Origin: a virus | IMG/VR virus record: IMGVR_UViG_3300020469_000021 | Location: 40,957-104,956 of that record | Length of the DNA stretch: 64,000 nt | Direction: 5' to 3' (one strand) | Part shown: one piece after another, positions 45,650-52,073 of the stretch | Position numbering within the stretch: position 1 is the stretch's first letter | Layout: every line of letters begins with the position of its first letter | Notes under the pieces: generated by a model | Database searches by the model: none | What the model saw: the letters and a program-made list of their open reading frames with translations, nothing else | Told to the model about the DNA's origin: nothing | Translations under genes and position numbers: made by a program

Positions 45650-45718
45650 GTAAGTCGTTGGAAATGAGATACTTACGCCGCCTTGCGCCGGCTAACCGGC
45701 TGATAGTCAACGACTTAT
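45650..45718 (-). repeat. 69-nt two-hairpin repeat, copy 11 (inverted)
   Basis: The outer arms TAAGTCGTTG and CAACGACTTA are perfect 10-bp complements. The core reads CTTACGCCGCCTTGCGCCGG, which is the reverse complement of the copy 10 core, so this copy is inverted with respect to the other ten. Confidence 0.88.
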
Positions 45719-45746
45719 GAAAGAGCCGTTCAGGTTTCGTGCCAAT

Positions 45747-46055
45747 TTAGATGACGAGAGGATTGGTCATCTTTGTGTTGCTAGCAAACCAATCGAATGA
45801 GTTAATTTCTTGACCGTTTAAAACAGGCTCAAAGTTAACTTGGTGAACGCCTGCATTTGCAATGCCGTTAACGCGTTCGCGTGTGGTGGGAGTATTCCAC
45901 CCCGCCAAGCTCCAACGGACTAGCCCGTCAAAGTCGCGTTTTACGATGGCGTTACCATGTAGCCAAACGGTTTGCCCGTCTGTCTCGGTGTTGCCGACTT
46001 TTTTGGATGTGCCTTGCTCGAAGGCTTCTTTTATTTGTTCTGTTACTTTTCTCAT
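45747..46055 (-). CDS. Hypothetical protein
   Basis: 102 residues from ATG 46055; a longer frame to 46175 would overlap the real gene at 46060. The segment TDGQTVWLHGNAIVKRDFDGLVRWSLAGWNTPTTRERVNGI is typical of a conserved phage protein of unknown role (hydrophilic beta sheet, 'LHG..Ia.......l..slagW.T.TT..RLN'). Confidence 0.65.
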   Translation of the reverse strand: MRKVTEQIKEAFEQGTSKKVGNTETDGQTVWLHGNAIVKRDFDGLVRWSLAGWNTPTTRERVNGIANAGVHQVNFEPVLNGQEINSFDWFASNTKMTNPLVI

Positions 46056-46059
46056 GGTA

Positions 46060-46248
46060 TTATTTAAAAAATGGATGATGGCGAACATCACGAAGGCGGA
46101 TGCCGTGAACGATATTCGTTCTGTACTTGCGAACATTTGCACAAGCCCCCCAAGTTGGGTGATCGATTGGGTCATCAGTAAGTTGATAGATTTTCTTGCA
46201 ACGCGTCAGCACAACATCGCCCTTTTTGAATGTGTTAGTGTTTTTCAT
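46060..46248 (-). CDS. Hypothetical KOW/SH3-like protein
   Basis: 62 residues. FKKGDVVLTRCKKIYQLTDDPIDHP...NIVHGIRLRDVRHH looks like a small SH3-type barrel (short basic beta strands after KGD). Leaderless; 4 nt before the next gene. Confidence 0.6.
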   Translation of the reverse strand: MKNTNTFKKGDVVLTRCKKIYQLTDDPIDHPTWGACANVRKYRTNIVHGIRLRDVRHHPFFK

Positions 46249-46254
46249 ATATAT

Positions 46255-46283
46255 AAAGTAGCACGTTAAAGGTTAAAGGTCAA
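46255..46283 (-). promoter_or_regulatory. Leaderless promoter
   Basis: Minus strand TTGACC, 17 bp, TACTTT, exactly 6 nt (ATATAT), ATG at 46248. Confidence 0.72.
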
Positions 46284-46284
46284 A

Positions 46285-46473
46285 TTATTTTTTGCAGTTA
46301 TTTATCATTGCCAACCTGTCTTGAGCTTTCCATTCGTCAAGCCAAGCTTGGTTCTTTGCCAAGAGATCCCGGGCAATGCTGACCATTTCGGCATCGGTAT
46401 CGTGAGCGATGATCTCCCGAAGGAGTACCATCTCGGCTTTAACTTTTGAAGTGAGGCTAGCTGATTTATTCAT
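46285..46473 (-). CDS. Hypothetical helical protein
   Basis: 62 residues, charged helix (LTSKVKAEMVLLREIIAHDTDAEM), similar in layout to the protein at 45361. First gene of the minus-strand block. Confidence 0.6.
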   Translation of the reverse strand: MNKSASLTSKVKAEMVLLREIIAHDTDAEMVSIARDLLAKNQAWLDEWKAQDRLAMINNCKK

Positions 46474-46648
46474 AAGTATAACTTAGCAAAAAAACCCCGA
46501 AAAAGCGAGAACAAAAATCGGCATTAGGTGCGTTTGTAGTTCAGCTAATGGGGTTATTAGTAGCTCTACTACTTACCCCCACCCCGGTTTTTTAAAAAAA
46601 AAGATTGACAAATCGCTTGACAATTGGCGGGGGGTGGTTTTCTTCAAT

Positions 46649-46756
46649 ATGAAAACACAAAAGTATACTATAGAATCATGGTGGTCAAAAAAAATCGACG
46701 GCCAATTTTCTACAGAACAAACAGCTTGGCGGCTTGCTTTATTTTTTCTTAATTAG
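46649..46756 (+). CDS. Hypothetical 35-aa protein
   Basis: 35 residues (MKTQKYTIESWWSKKIDGQF...). Two TTGACA boxes at 46605-46622 lie upstream. Overlaps the end of the convergent gene at 46739 by 18 nt. Confidence 0.35.
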   Translation: MKTQKYTIESWWSKKIDGQFSTEQTAWRLALFFLN

Positions 46757-46933
46757 TTTTTCCTGAAAATCAAACTCAATAGCCACTCGTACTTTATCTA
46801 TATCTCTATTTTCTAAGATAAGTTTTGCGGGTGTTTCATTATTAAGTTTTTTATTTTCAGTTTTCAACCAAACTGTCGCTTCGTAGGGAGGAGCCACTTG
46901 TGACAGAGTTTCCATGATCTTAGTTTTAGTCAT
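46739..46933 (-). CDS. Hypothetical protein
   Basis: 64 residues (METLSQVAPPYEATVWLKTENKK), Lys-rich C-terminus. Unknown. Divergent from phoH. Confidence 0.5.
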   Translation of the reverse strand: MTKTKIMETLSQVAPPYEATVWLKTENKKLNNETPAKLILENRDIDKVRVAIEFDFQEKLIKKK

Positions 46934-46993
46934 CTATCTTATATTATGTTATTTTATGTTTATTTCAATTTATAGTGTACTATTGTTGTAGTG

Positions 46994-47710
46994 ATGGCTA
47001 AAAAGTCTACCAACAAGCCTGAGATATATATACCTCAGTTACCTCAAACTATTCACGTCAATTCTTTAAAACTAACAGAGAAACAAAAAAGATTTATTTC
47101 TATTGCGTTTAATGAAGATACTAATATAATGTTTATTGCCGGCCCGGCAGGGTCAACAAAAACTTATATGGCAGTATATGCGGCATTAAGATTATTGAGC
47201 GCTAAAGAAGAATTAGATTTACTGTATATAAGAACTGTTATAGAAAGCGCTGAAAAAGGCCTCGGGGCTTTGCCGGGTGATATTGATGACAAGTTTAATC
47301 CTTATATATCTCCTTTAGAAGACAAATTATCTGAAATGCTTCCAAAAACAAATACTTGCAAAAGAGAGCTTTTAGAAAATGGTAGAATTTCAGCTATGCC
47401 AATAAACTATTTAAGAGGCGCAAGCTGGACAGATAAAGTAGTTGTAGCAGATGAAGCACAAAACTTTACATATAAAGAGCTGACCACATTGCTTACAAGA
47501 GTAGGGGAAAATTGTAAGCTTTTTATCTGCGGTGATTTTATGCAAAGCGACATTAATGGCAAAAGCGGATTTGGCCCAATGTTCGATTTATTTAATGACC
47601 CAGAAAGTAAAGACAGAGGAATACATGCTTTTAAATTTGGGAAAGAAGATATTCTAAGAAGCGAGATATTAAAATTTATTATATCAAAGCTAGAAGGAAA
47701 AGCGAGCTAA
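46994..47710 (+). CDS. phoH: PhoH-like P-loop ATPase
   Basis: 238 residues from ATG 46994 (a GTG precedes in frame). LTEKQKRFISIAFN, the Walker A FIAGPAGSTKTYMA (about 47-60), RTVIESAEKGLGALPGDIDDKFNPYISPLED, the Walker B KVVVADEAQNFT, and the CGDFMQSDI segment are diagnostic of the PhoH family, helicase-like ATPases common in aquatic phages. Its role in phages is unsettled (RNA/phosphate stress proposals). It is preceded by a late-like TAGTGTACTATTG sequence and convergent with the following minus-strand genes. Confidence 0.93.
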   Translation: MAKKSTNKPEIYIPQLPQTIHVNSLKLTEKQKRFISIAFNEDTNIMFIAGPAGSTKTYMAVYAALRLLSAKEELDLLYIRTVIESAEKGLGALPGDIDDKFNPYISPLEDKLSEMLPKTNTCKRELLENGRISAMPINYLRGASWTDKVVVADEAQNFTYKELTTLLTRVGENCKLFICGDFMQSDINGKSGFGPMFDLFNDPESKDRGIHAFKFGKEDILRSEILKFIISKLEGKAS

Positions 47711-47714
47711 AAAT

Positions 47715-47900
47715 TTATTTATATCTTTTTATTCCCCACCAAACATTCCTAAGCAAATATTTAAGTCTTTTCACTTTTTTCCAATTACCAAGAAGTTTTT
47801 GTTGTGAAATTTCTTTTTCCGTAGATCTATATTTGCGAGAAACATTTTTACGTTTACTATATTCTAATATCCACCAAGGTTTTCTATCTTTTCTGCTCAT
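47715..47900 (-). CDS. Hypothetical very basic protein
   Basis: 61 residues, rich in Lys/Arg/Trp (MSRKDRKPWWILEYSKRKNV...). Could bind RNA or DNA by charge. Overlaps the next upstream gene by 4 nt. Confidence 0.5.
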   Translation of the reverse strand: MSRKDRKPWWILEYSKRKNVSRKYRSTEKEISQQKLLGNWKKVKRLKYLLRNVWWGIKRYK

Positions 47901-48316
47901 AGCCAGTGATTATTCATGTTTAAAATACTAATAAATTTCAATTTCCACACTTGAAAACAAGTTTTTTGAGTTCCTTGCCAATTACAAACGTTTTGAGTAT
48001 AAAAGAAATCTTCTATGTCTATATCGTTATTTAGGTAGTAAATTCTGCAATGCGCTTTTAAATTTTCATCCGAAATAGATTTGATCGAGACTATCGGATT
48101 ATTTTTCATTATTCCCCCAACTATCCTCTGATAATACAATAAAGAAAATTTTGGGTTTTTTGTCATCTTAACCTTGTCCAAAGGTTTATCTGACTCGTCA
48201 ACACCAGTCAATAAAAAACAGTCAACAAATTTATCGTGGAAAGAATGTAGCTTATCTTCAAATAAAAGGTCAGCCTCTTGGAAGACGTGTTTTTCTATCT
48301 CGGCGTTTTCTTGCAT
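47897..48316 (-). CDS. Hypothetical protein
   Basis: 139 residues. The N-terminus FQEADLLFEDKLHSFHDKFVDCFLLTGVDESDKPL may be helical; the rest is mixed. Not recognised. Overlaps both neighbours. Confidence 0.5.
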   Translation of the reverse strand: MQENAEIEKHVFQEADLLFEDKLHSFHDKFVDCFLLTGVDESDKPLDKVKMTKNPKFSLLYYQRIVGGIMKNNPIVSIKSISDENLKAHCRIYYLNNDIDIEDFFYTQNVCNWQGTQKTCFQVWKLKFISILNMNNHWL

Positions 48317-48404
48317 TGGATCTCAACATTTTCTTACACCTAGAAAGATCCTCCTGTAACGAAGAAATTTTTTTTATATATTTTAACTCAAGACTTTTTT
48401 TCAT
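48270..48404 (-). CDS. Hypothetical 44-aa basic protein
   Basis: 44 residues: an amphipathic helix (SLELKYIKKISSLQEDLSRC) and a very basic tail (NARKRRDRKTRLPRG). Overlaps the next gene by 47 nt. Moderate support only. Confidence 0.35.
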   Translation of the reverse strand: MKKSLELKYIKKISSLQEDLSRCKKMLRSNARKRRDRKTRLPRG

Positions 48405-48421
48405 ATTTATTTACCTATTTA

Positions 48422-48946
48422 TTATTTAATAAAATACCAACTAGGATATCTATCTTGCCATTTAGTCGTATCTACCCCCGGAATCACTTCGATATTTTTG
48501 CCTACAGAATTAGCAAAACTGTCTACAGCTTTAACTGTTTTTGGCCATGATCTATTGTCGTAGTCGTGTCCAGAAAATATACCACCAATTTTTAACTTTG
48601 GGTACCACTCATGAAGAATTGTTCCGTCTTCCTGACCAGTATGAGCGTATGCATCAATATATATAAAGTCAAAATAAGATTCAGGGAAAAGACACAAGAC
48701 ATCGCTGAAAGAGGATCTCATCACAATGCTTCTCGTTTTGTGTTTTGCAAGAAGCTTGCAAGCTTTAACGTACTCCGAATCATTATGGTGATCTAACCAG
48801 CGGTCTATTGAAAAGAGTCGTTGTACATTATTAGATGCAAGCAGTGCGTCCGAGAAATGCCCTTGAGCAACACCAAGCTCAACGCCAATTGCGTCTTTTG
48901 GAAAAAGTGACGAAAGTCCACGGCGACCAATTTTAGAAAAGTTCAT
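48422..48946 (-). CDS. Class I SAM methyltransferase
   Basis: 174 residues. GVELGVAQGHFSDALLAS (about 21-38) is motif I, FSIDRW the acidic motif II, FDFIYIDAYAHTGQ motif IV, and GGIFSGHDYD the following strand: the Methyltransf_24 pattern. It would use SAM to methylate a small molecule or sugar. It is 1 nt downstream of a GT29-like glycosyltransferase gene, so a sugar substrate is plausible. Confidence 0.85.
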   Translation of the reverse strand: MNFSKIGRRGLSSLFPKDAIGVELGVAQGHFSDALLASNNVQRLFSIDRWLDHHNDSEYVKACKLLAKHKTRSIVMRSSFSDVLCLFPESYFDFIYIDAYAHTGQEDGTILHEWYPKLKIGGIFSGHDYDNRSWPKTVKAVDSFANSVGKNIEVIPGVDTTKWQDRYPSWYFIK

Positions 48947-48947
48947 T

Positions 48948-49532
48948 TTATTCTTTTAAATAAGTAACCCTAGATCCGAACTCACAAAGAAGTTGATGCT
49001 CAACCTCTCCATCATGCTCCTTAGGTTTTCCAAATGATTGTTTTAACCAATAGTGGTGCTGCGAGCTTTGCTCTTTAGAAAAATGATCGAACCCTAATAA
49101 CGTAACTTGTTCAATACCAACTTTTTCCAACAACCAACAAGTAGTTAGAAATCCACTCGAAGGCAAGATCGGGGCTTCGTTTCTTTTTTTTGATTTTACG
49201 ATGTCTTGGATAATTTTTCTTTTTTCTTGATGGTAATGATATGGAATCCTAAAAATATCATGATTTTCGATATCTTTTATTCGGGCGCCCTCATGAGTTA
49301 ATATTACTTTTTTTGGCGGCTCCGTGCCTTGCGGTCTTTCTCCTCTTCCGAAGGTTGCCCAGAATGTAACTTTTGTTCCAAGGTTTTTTTCAAAACCATT
49401 TATTTTAAACCTGTTAAACCTAACGACTTCGTCAAATTGATCTATTTCACTTCCAAGCTCGAACATCGCAGATGATGGTCCGTTGCCAATCAATATTACT
49501 GATCCATTAATTTTTGGAATAGAATTACTCAT
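48948..49532 (-). CDS. GT29 (sialyltransferase)-like glycosyltransferase
   Basis: 194 residues. VILIGNGPSSA (about 11-21) and VVRFNRFKINGFEKNLGTKVTFWAT correspond to the L-sialylmotif (GNG/GNSP ... D.V.RFN), and PSSGFLTTCWLLEKVGIEQVTLLGFDHF to the S-motif. The final HDGEVEHQLL resembles the short VS motif (H...E). Such proteins transfer sialic acid or a related sugar, and free-standing short versions occur in environmental viruses. Supports host-surface or virion glycan modification with its methyltransferase neighbour. Confidence 0.8.
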   Translation of the reverse strand: MSNSIPKINGSVILIGNGPSSAMFELGSEIDQFDEVVRFNRFKINGFEKNLGTKVTFWATFGRGERPQGTEPPKKVILTHEGARIKDIENHDIFRIPYHYHQEKRKIIQDIVKSKKRNEAPILPSSGFLTTCWLLEKVGIEQVTLLGFDHFSKEQSSQHHYWLKQSFGKPKEHDGEVEHQLLCEFGSRVTYLKE

Positions 49533-49589
49533 ATAAATATATTATATATTGGGGCTATCAAATTCTAAATTACATTTTTTTTGTATTTT

Positions 49590-49606
49590 GTGTATATAAT
49601 ATTAAC
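49590..49606 (+). promoter_or_regulatory. Late-type promoter motif
   Basis: GTGTATATAATATTAAC directly before the ATG at 49607, related to the GTGTATAATACTT motif of the portal and scaffold genes. No -35 box is seen. Confidence 0.5.
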
Positions 49607-50041
49607 ATGGGACCTATATTATACACCGTGATGGGCGCGGGAATTAAAATTCTCTGCAATCTTATTAATCATTGGCTGGAGCAAAAAAGGCAAGACCAAA
49701 TGATGCTTGCCGCAAGAGACAGAGAGCTTACGCTAGCCATTATAGACAATCAGAAAAATCAAGCAGGAGATTCATTTGTTAAGGTAACAAGAAGAATACT
49801 ATTTTTATCTATTACTTTAACGCTTTGTTATTTAATGTTGTATTATGCTATGAATCCAAATATATCCTATGATGTCATTGTGCCCAAAGGGGATAATGCA
49901 AAATGGGGATTTTTCGGATGGGTGTTCGGAGGAACTGACTGGGTTATAGTAAAATTAACCGGCGGCTTGTTGCTTACATCTTTTATGGATTTATGTTTTA
50001 TGGTTGTAGGGTTTTATGCTATCCCAAGCAAAAAAAGATAA
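49607..50041 (+). CDS. Membrane protein, holin-like layout
   Basis: 144 residues with an N-terminal hydrophobic segment, an amphipathic linker (LEQKRQDQMMLAARDRELT), a TM helix (about 65-84) and a C-terminal TM helix (about 120-138). Size and layout would suit a holin or anti-holin, but no endolysin gene is adjacent. First of three coupled membrane genes at the head of the late region. Confidence 0.5.
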   Translation: MGPILYTVMGAGIKILCNLINHWLEQKRQDQMMLAARDRELTLAIIDNQKNQAGDSFVKVTRRILFLSITLTLCYLMLYYAMNPNISYDVIVPKGDNAKWGFFGWVFGGTDWVIVKLTGGLLLTSFMDLCFMVVGFYAIPSKKR

Positions 50042-50045
50042 TTAA

Positions 50046-50378
50046 ATGAAATACTTAATCAACCTATTTTTATTTGCCGCGATCCTAGCATCCCTAGGAG
50101 GCTGTATGTCTATGAATAGGCATGTTGCCCCTCCTAGAATTGAGCAACCATCTTTAAGGCCTTCTATATCGTTCACAGAGATAGATGCTAACAATGACGG
50201 TGACGTCACCCGTAAAGAAATAGAACAATACAACAAAGTAGAAGGCGCGTCCAATTTAACGTATAATGAACCTACAACTACATTTCTGTATATAATTATT
50301 GCAGTTTTTATTTTATGTGGTAGTAGCATGGTCTACGAATTATTTAAAATTAAAAAGGGAGATAAAAAGAAAGATTAA
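50046..50378 (+). CDS. Lipoprotein with EF-hand and C-terminal TM
   Basis: 110 residues. MKYLINLFLFAAILASLGGC is a signal peptide with lipobox SLGGC (Cys20). Residues about 45-59 (DANNDGDVTRKEIEQY) form a textbook EF-hand calcium loop. A C-terminal TM helix (TFLYIIIAVFILCGSSMVY) and a basic tail follow. The unusual lipoprotein-EF-hand-TM combination could span the envelope or sense Ca2+. Coupled to the next gene by TAATG. Confidence 0.7.
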   Translation: MKYLINLFLFAAILASLGGCMSMNRHVAPPRIEQPSLRPSISFTEIDANNDGDVTRKEIEQYNKVEGASNLTYNEPTTTFLYIIIAVFILCGSSMVYELFKIKKGDKKKD

Positions 50379-50971
50379 TGGAAACATCAACTGCGACAGT
50401 AATAGCGGCTGTACTATCCGCAATAACCACGCTCACAGGCATTTGGTTAAGAAATAAAGTATCTTATAAGAAAAAAAATTGCATAGCTAATCAGGCTCGC
50501 ATCGGTATAAACGTATATACCGCACTGGAATATATTCAATCAATTATGAAATCTGATAGAACTTATGTTTTTGAGTTTCATAATGGCGGCCAATTTTTTT
50601 CGGGAAGAGGGCAGCAAAAGTTCAGTTCTACCTATGAACTTGTTGAGCCCGGCGTTAGCGCTGAGGCCGACAATTCACAAGATTATAAAGTATCAAGATA
50701 TAGTAAATATCTTCATAATCTTATTAAAGATGGTTATTATCAAAAATCTATAGATGAAATTACAGATGAAGGCTTTAAATCTTTACTGAGAGATAAGGGG
50801 GTAAAATACATATACAATGTCCCTATTACAACGCTTAATGGAAAAGTCATAGGAATACTAGGAGTAGACTATGTAAAAAATAATTTTGAAGGATGTAAAA
50901 ATTGCGAAGAAGATGATGTGCATAAATTCATGAGAAGGCAAGCAAGAATAGTAAGCGGATATCTAGTGTAA
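50378..50971 (+). CDS. Membrane-anchored GAF-like protein
   Basis: 197 residues. One N-terminal TM helix (ATVIAAVLSAITTLTGIWL) and a cytoplasmic domain (about 45-190) with TYVFEFHNGGQFFSGRGQQKFSSTYELVEPG...YNVPITTLNGKVIGILGVDYV, a GAF-type fold also seen in other phage proteins beginning '..vyr.HnG...s..g.p..k.s...E'. It might sense a small ligand at the membrane. Third member of the coupled membrane trio. Confidence 0.6.
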   Translation: METSTATVIAAVLSAITTLTGIWLRNKVSYKKKNCIANQARIGINVYTALEYIQSIMKSDRTYVFEFHNGGQFFSGRGQQKFSSTYELVEPGVSAEADNSQDYKVSRYSKYLHNLIKDGYYQKSIDEITDEGFKSLLRDKGVKYIYNVPITTLNGKVIGILGVDYVKNNFEGCKNCEEDDVHKFMRRQARIVSGYLV

Positions 50972-51010
50972 TTTATTTGAAATTTAATTAAAAAGAATTA
51001 AAATAAATAA

Positions 51011-51361
51011 ATGAATAAATTCTGCACAGAATGTGGCTCTAAAATTGAGTTTTCCGCTAATGAACCTCCAAAGTTTTGCTCGTCTTGTGGCGCTCCACTA
51101 AACGGAGCCTTAAGAGCATCTACAATTACTGAAGAAGTTGAGCAAGAGGAAATTACAGAAAGTACAAAAATAAGGATACCCAGAAACTTAAAAATTGAAT
51201 ATGAAGTTTCCTATGCCGAGGGGCCTAAGCCAATGAATCAAGTAATGAAAGAACAGAAGCTAGGGCTTGGCAAAATCCAAAGAAACAAAGTCGAAGGCGA
51301 CCCTCTAGAGAGAGCCATGAAAGAATGCAGGCCAGCTAGAGGAACCATCGACCTTGGATAA
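51011..51361 (+). CDS. Zinc-ribbon protein
   Basis: 116 residues. The N-terminal FCTECGSK...KFCSSCGAPL (residues about 4-32) is a classic four-Cys zinc ribbon. The remainder is charged and likely flexible, with a basic C-terminus. Overlaps the sigma-like gene by 8 nt; a transcription-related role is inferred from that pairing. Confidence 0.7.
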   Translation: MNKFCTECGSKIEFSANEPPKFCSSCGAPLNGALRASTITEEVEQEEITESTKIRIPRNLKIEYEVSYAEGPKPMNQVMKEQKLGLGKIQRNKVEGDPLERAMKECRPARGTIDLG

Positions 51362-52073
51362 AAAAAAGAAAAGAAAAGTTTCCTACGAGGAAATGTTTCC
51401 TGCTATTGATCAAGAGATCAAAAAAAGAAGGGGAAAATGGTCTTTAAACTCTTTGGCTTGGGTGGACTATGACGACGTGTCTCAAATAATTAGAACGCAT
51501 ATATATAATAAATGGGATCAGTGGGATCAAGAAAGACCTCTTCTTCCTTGGATAAATAAGATTATCACAAATCAACTTAAAAACATTCTGCGGAATTATT
51601 ATAGTAATTTTGTGCGACCATGCCTAAGCTGCCCTTTTAATCAAGCAGGACCAAGCAAAGCGGAGCAAGTTGATAGCTTGTGCGGCTTCACGACCAGTGG
51701 GCTCCAAGACTCTGAATGCCCTCTGTTTGCAAAATGGGAAAAAACTAAAAAATATGCATATGACATAAAAATGCCTGTTGCTTTAGAACATCACTCTCAT
51801 GAAGCGCATCACATAGAGGAAAGCTTTTACGATATGGACACTGCTAGAGGAAGACTTAATCGAGCGATTAAAGAAGTTCTTTCCGATAGGCAATATTTAG
51901 TTTACGAACTTCTTTTTGTGCAAAATAAAAGCGAAGAGGAAGTTGCAAAAGTACTAGGATTCAAAACTAGCGAAAAAGGCAGAAAAGCAGGTTACAAACA
52001 AATAAAAAACCTTAAAAAAATGTTCGCCAAAAAAGCTGAGCATATATTAAAAACGCAGGATATAATCTTATGA
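51354..52073 (+). CDS. Sigma-70-like (late) transcription factor, TTG start
   Basis: 239 residues. The N-terminal half contains a region 2-like segment (WVDYDDVSQIIRTHIYNKWDQWDQERPLLPWINKIITNQLKNILRNYY), the 'pf..wl..i..n...n..R' pattern of ECF-type sigma 2. A cysteine-rich insert (CLSCPF...LCGF...ECPLF) follows, then region 4 (LSDRQYLVYELLFVQNKSEEEVAKVLGFK...GYKQIKNLKKMF). It starts at TTG overlapping the zinc-ribbon stop. As in T4 gp55, it could direct host RNA polymerase to the -35-less late promoters found before the head genes. Confidence 0.7.
   Translation: MDKKKKRKVSYEEMFPAIDQEIKKRRGKWSLNSLAWVDYDDVSQIIRTHIYNKWDQWDQERPLLPWINKIITNQLKNILRNYYSNFVRPCLSCPFNQAGPSKAEQVDSLCGFTTSGLQDSECPLFAKWEKTKKYAYDIKMPVALEHHSHEAHHIEESFYDMDTARGRLNRAIKEVLSDRQYLVYELLFVQNKSEEEVAKVLGFKTSEKGRKAGYKQIKNLKKMFAKKAEHILKTQDIIL

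Noticed and set aside
34357-45718. Integron attC sites as an explanation for the 69-nt repeats
   Set aside because: Gene-end position and imperfect dyads fit, but the ends are TAAGTC/GACTTA and not the attC core GTTRRRY/RYYYAAC, promoters lie in every cassette, and no integrase is seen.
34357-45718. CRISPR array or ordinary rho-independent terminators for the 69-nt repeats
   Set aside because: Spacing is irregular (0.4-1.8 kb) with genes between copies, and most copies are not directly followed by a T tract.
45292-45720. Plus-strand ORF of 142 codons
   Set aside because: Overlaps well-supported minus-strand genes, their promoter and repeat copy 11; Phe-rich antisense composition.
45862-46269. 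Plus-strand ORFs over 45862-46269
   Set aside because: Antisense to the conserved-looking proteins at 45747 and 46060, with no promoter.
46495-46600. Possible tRNA around GTAGTTCAGCTAATGG
   Set aside because: No acceptor or T arm pairs with it; the similarity is limited to a D-arm-like string.
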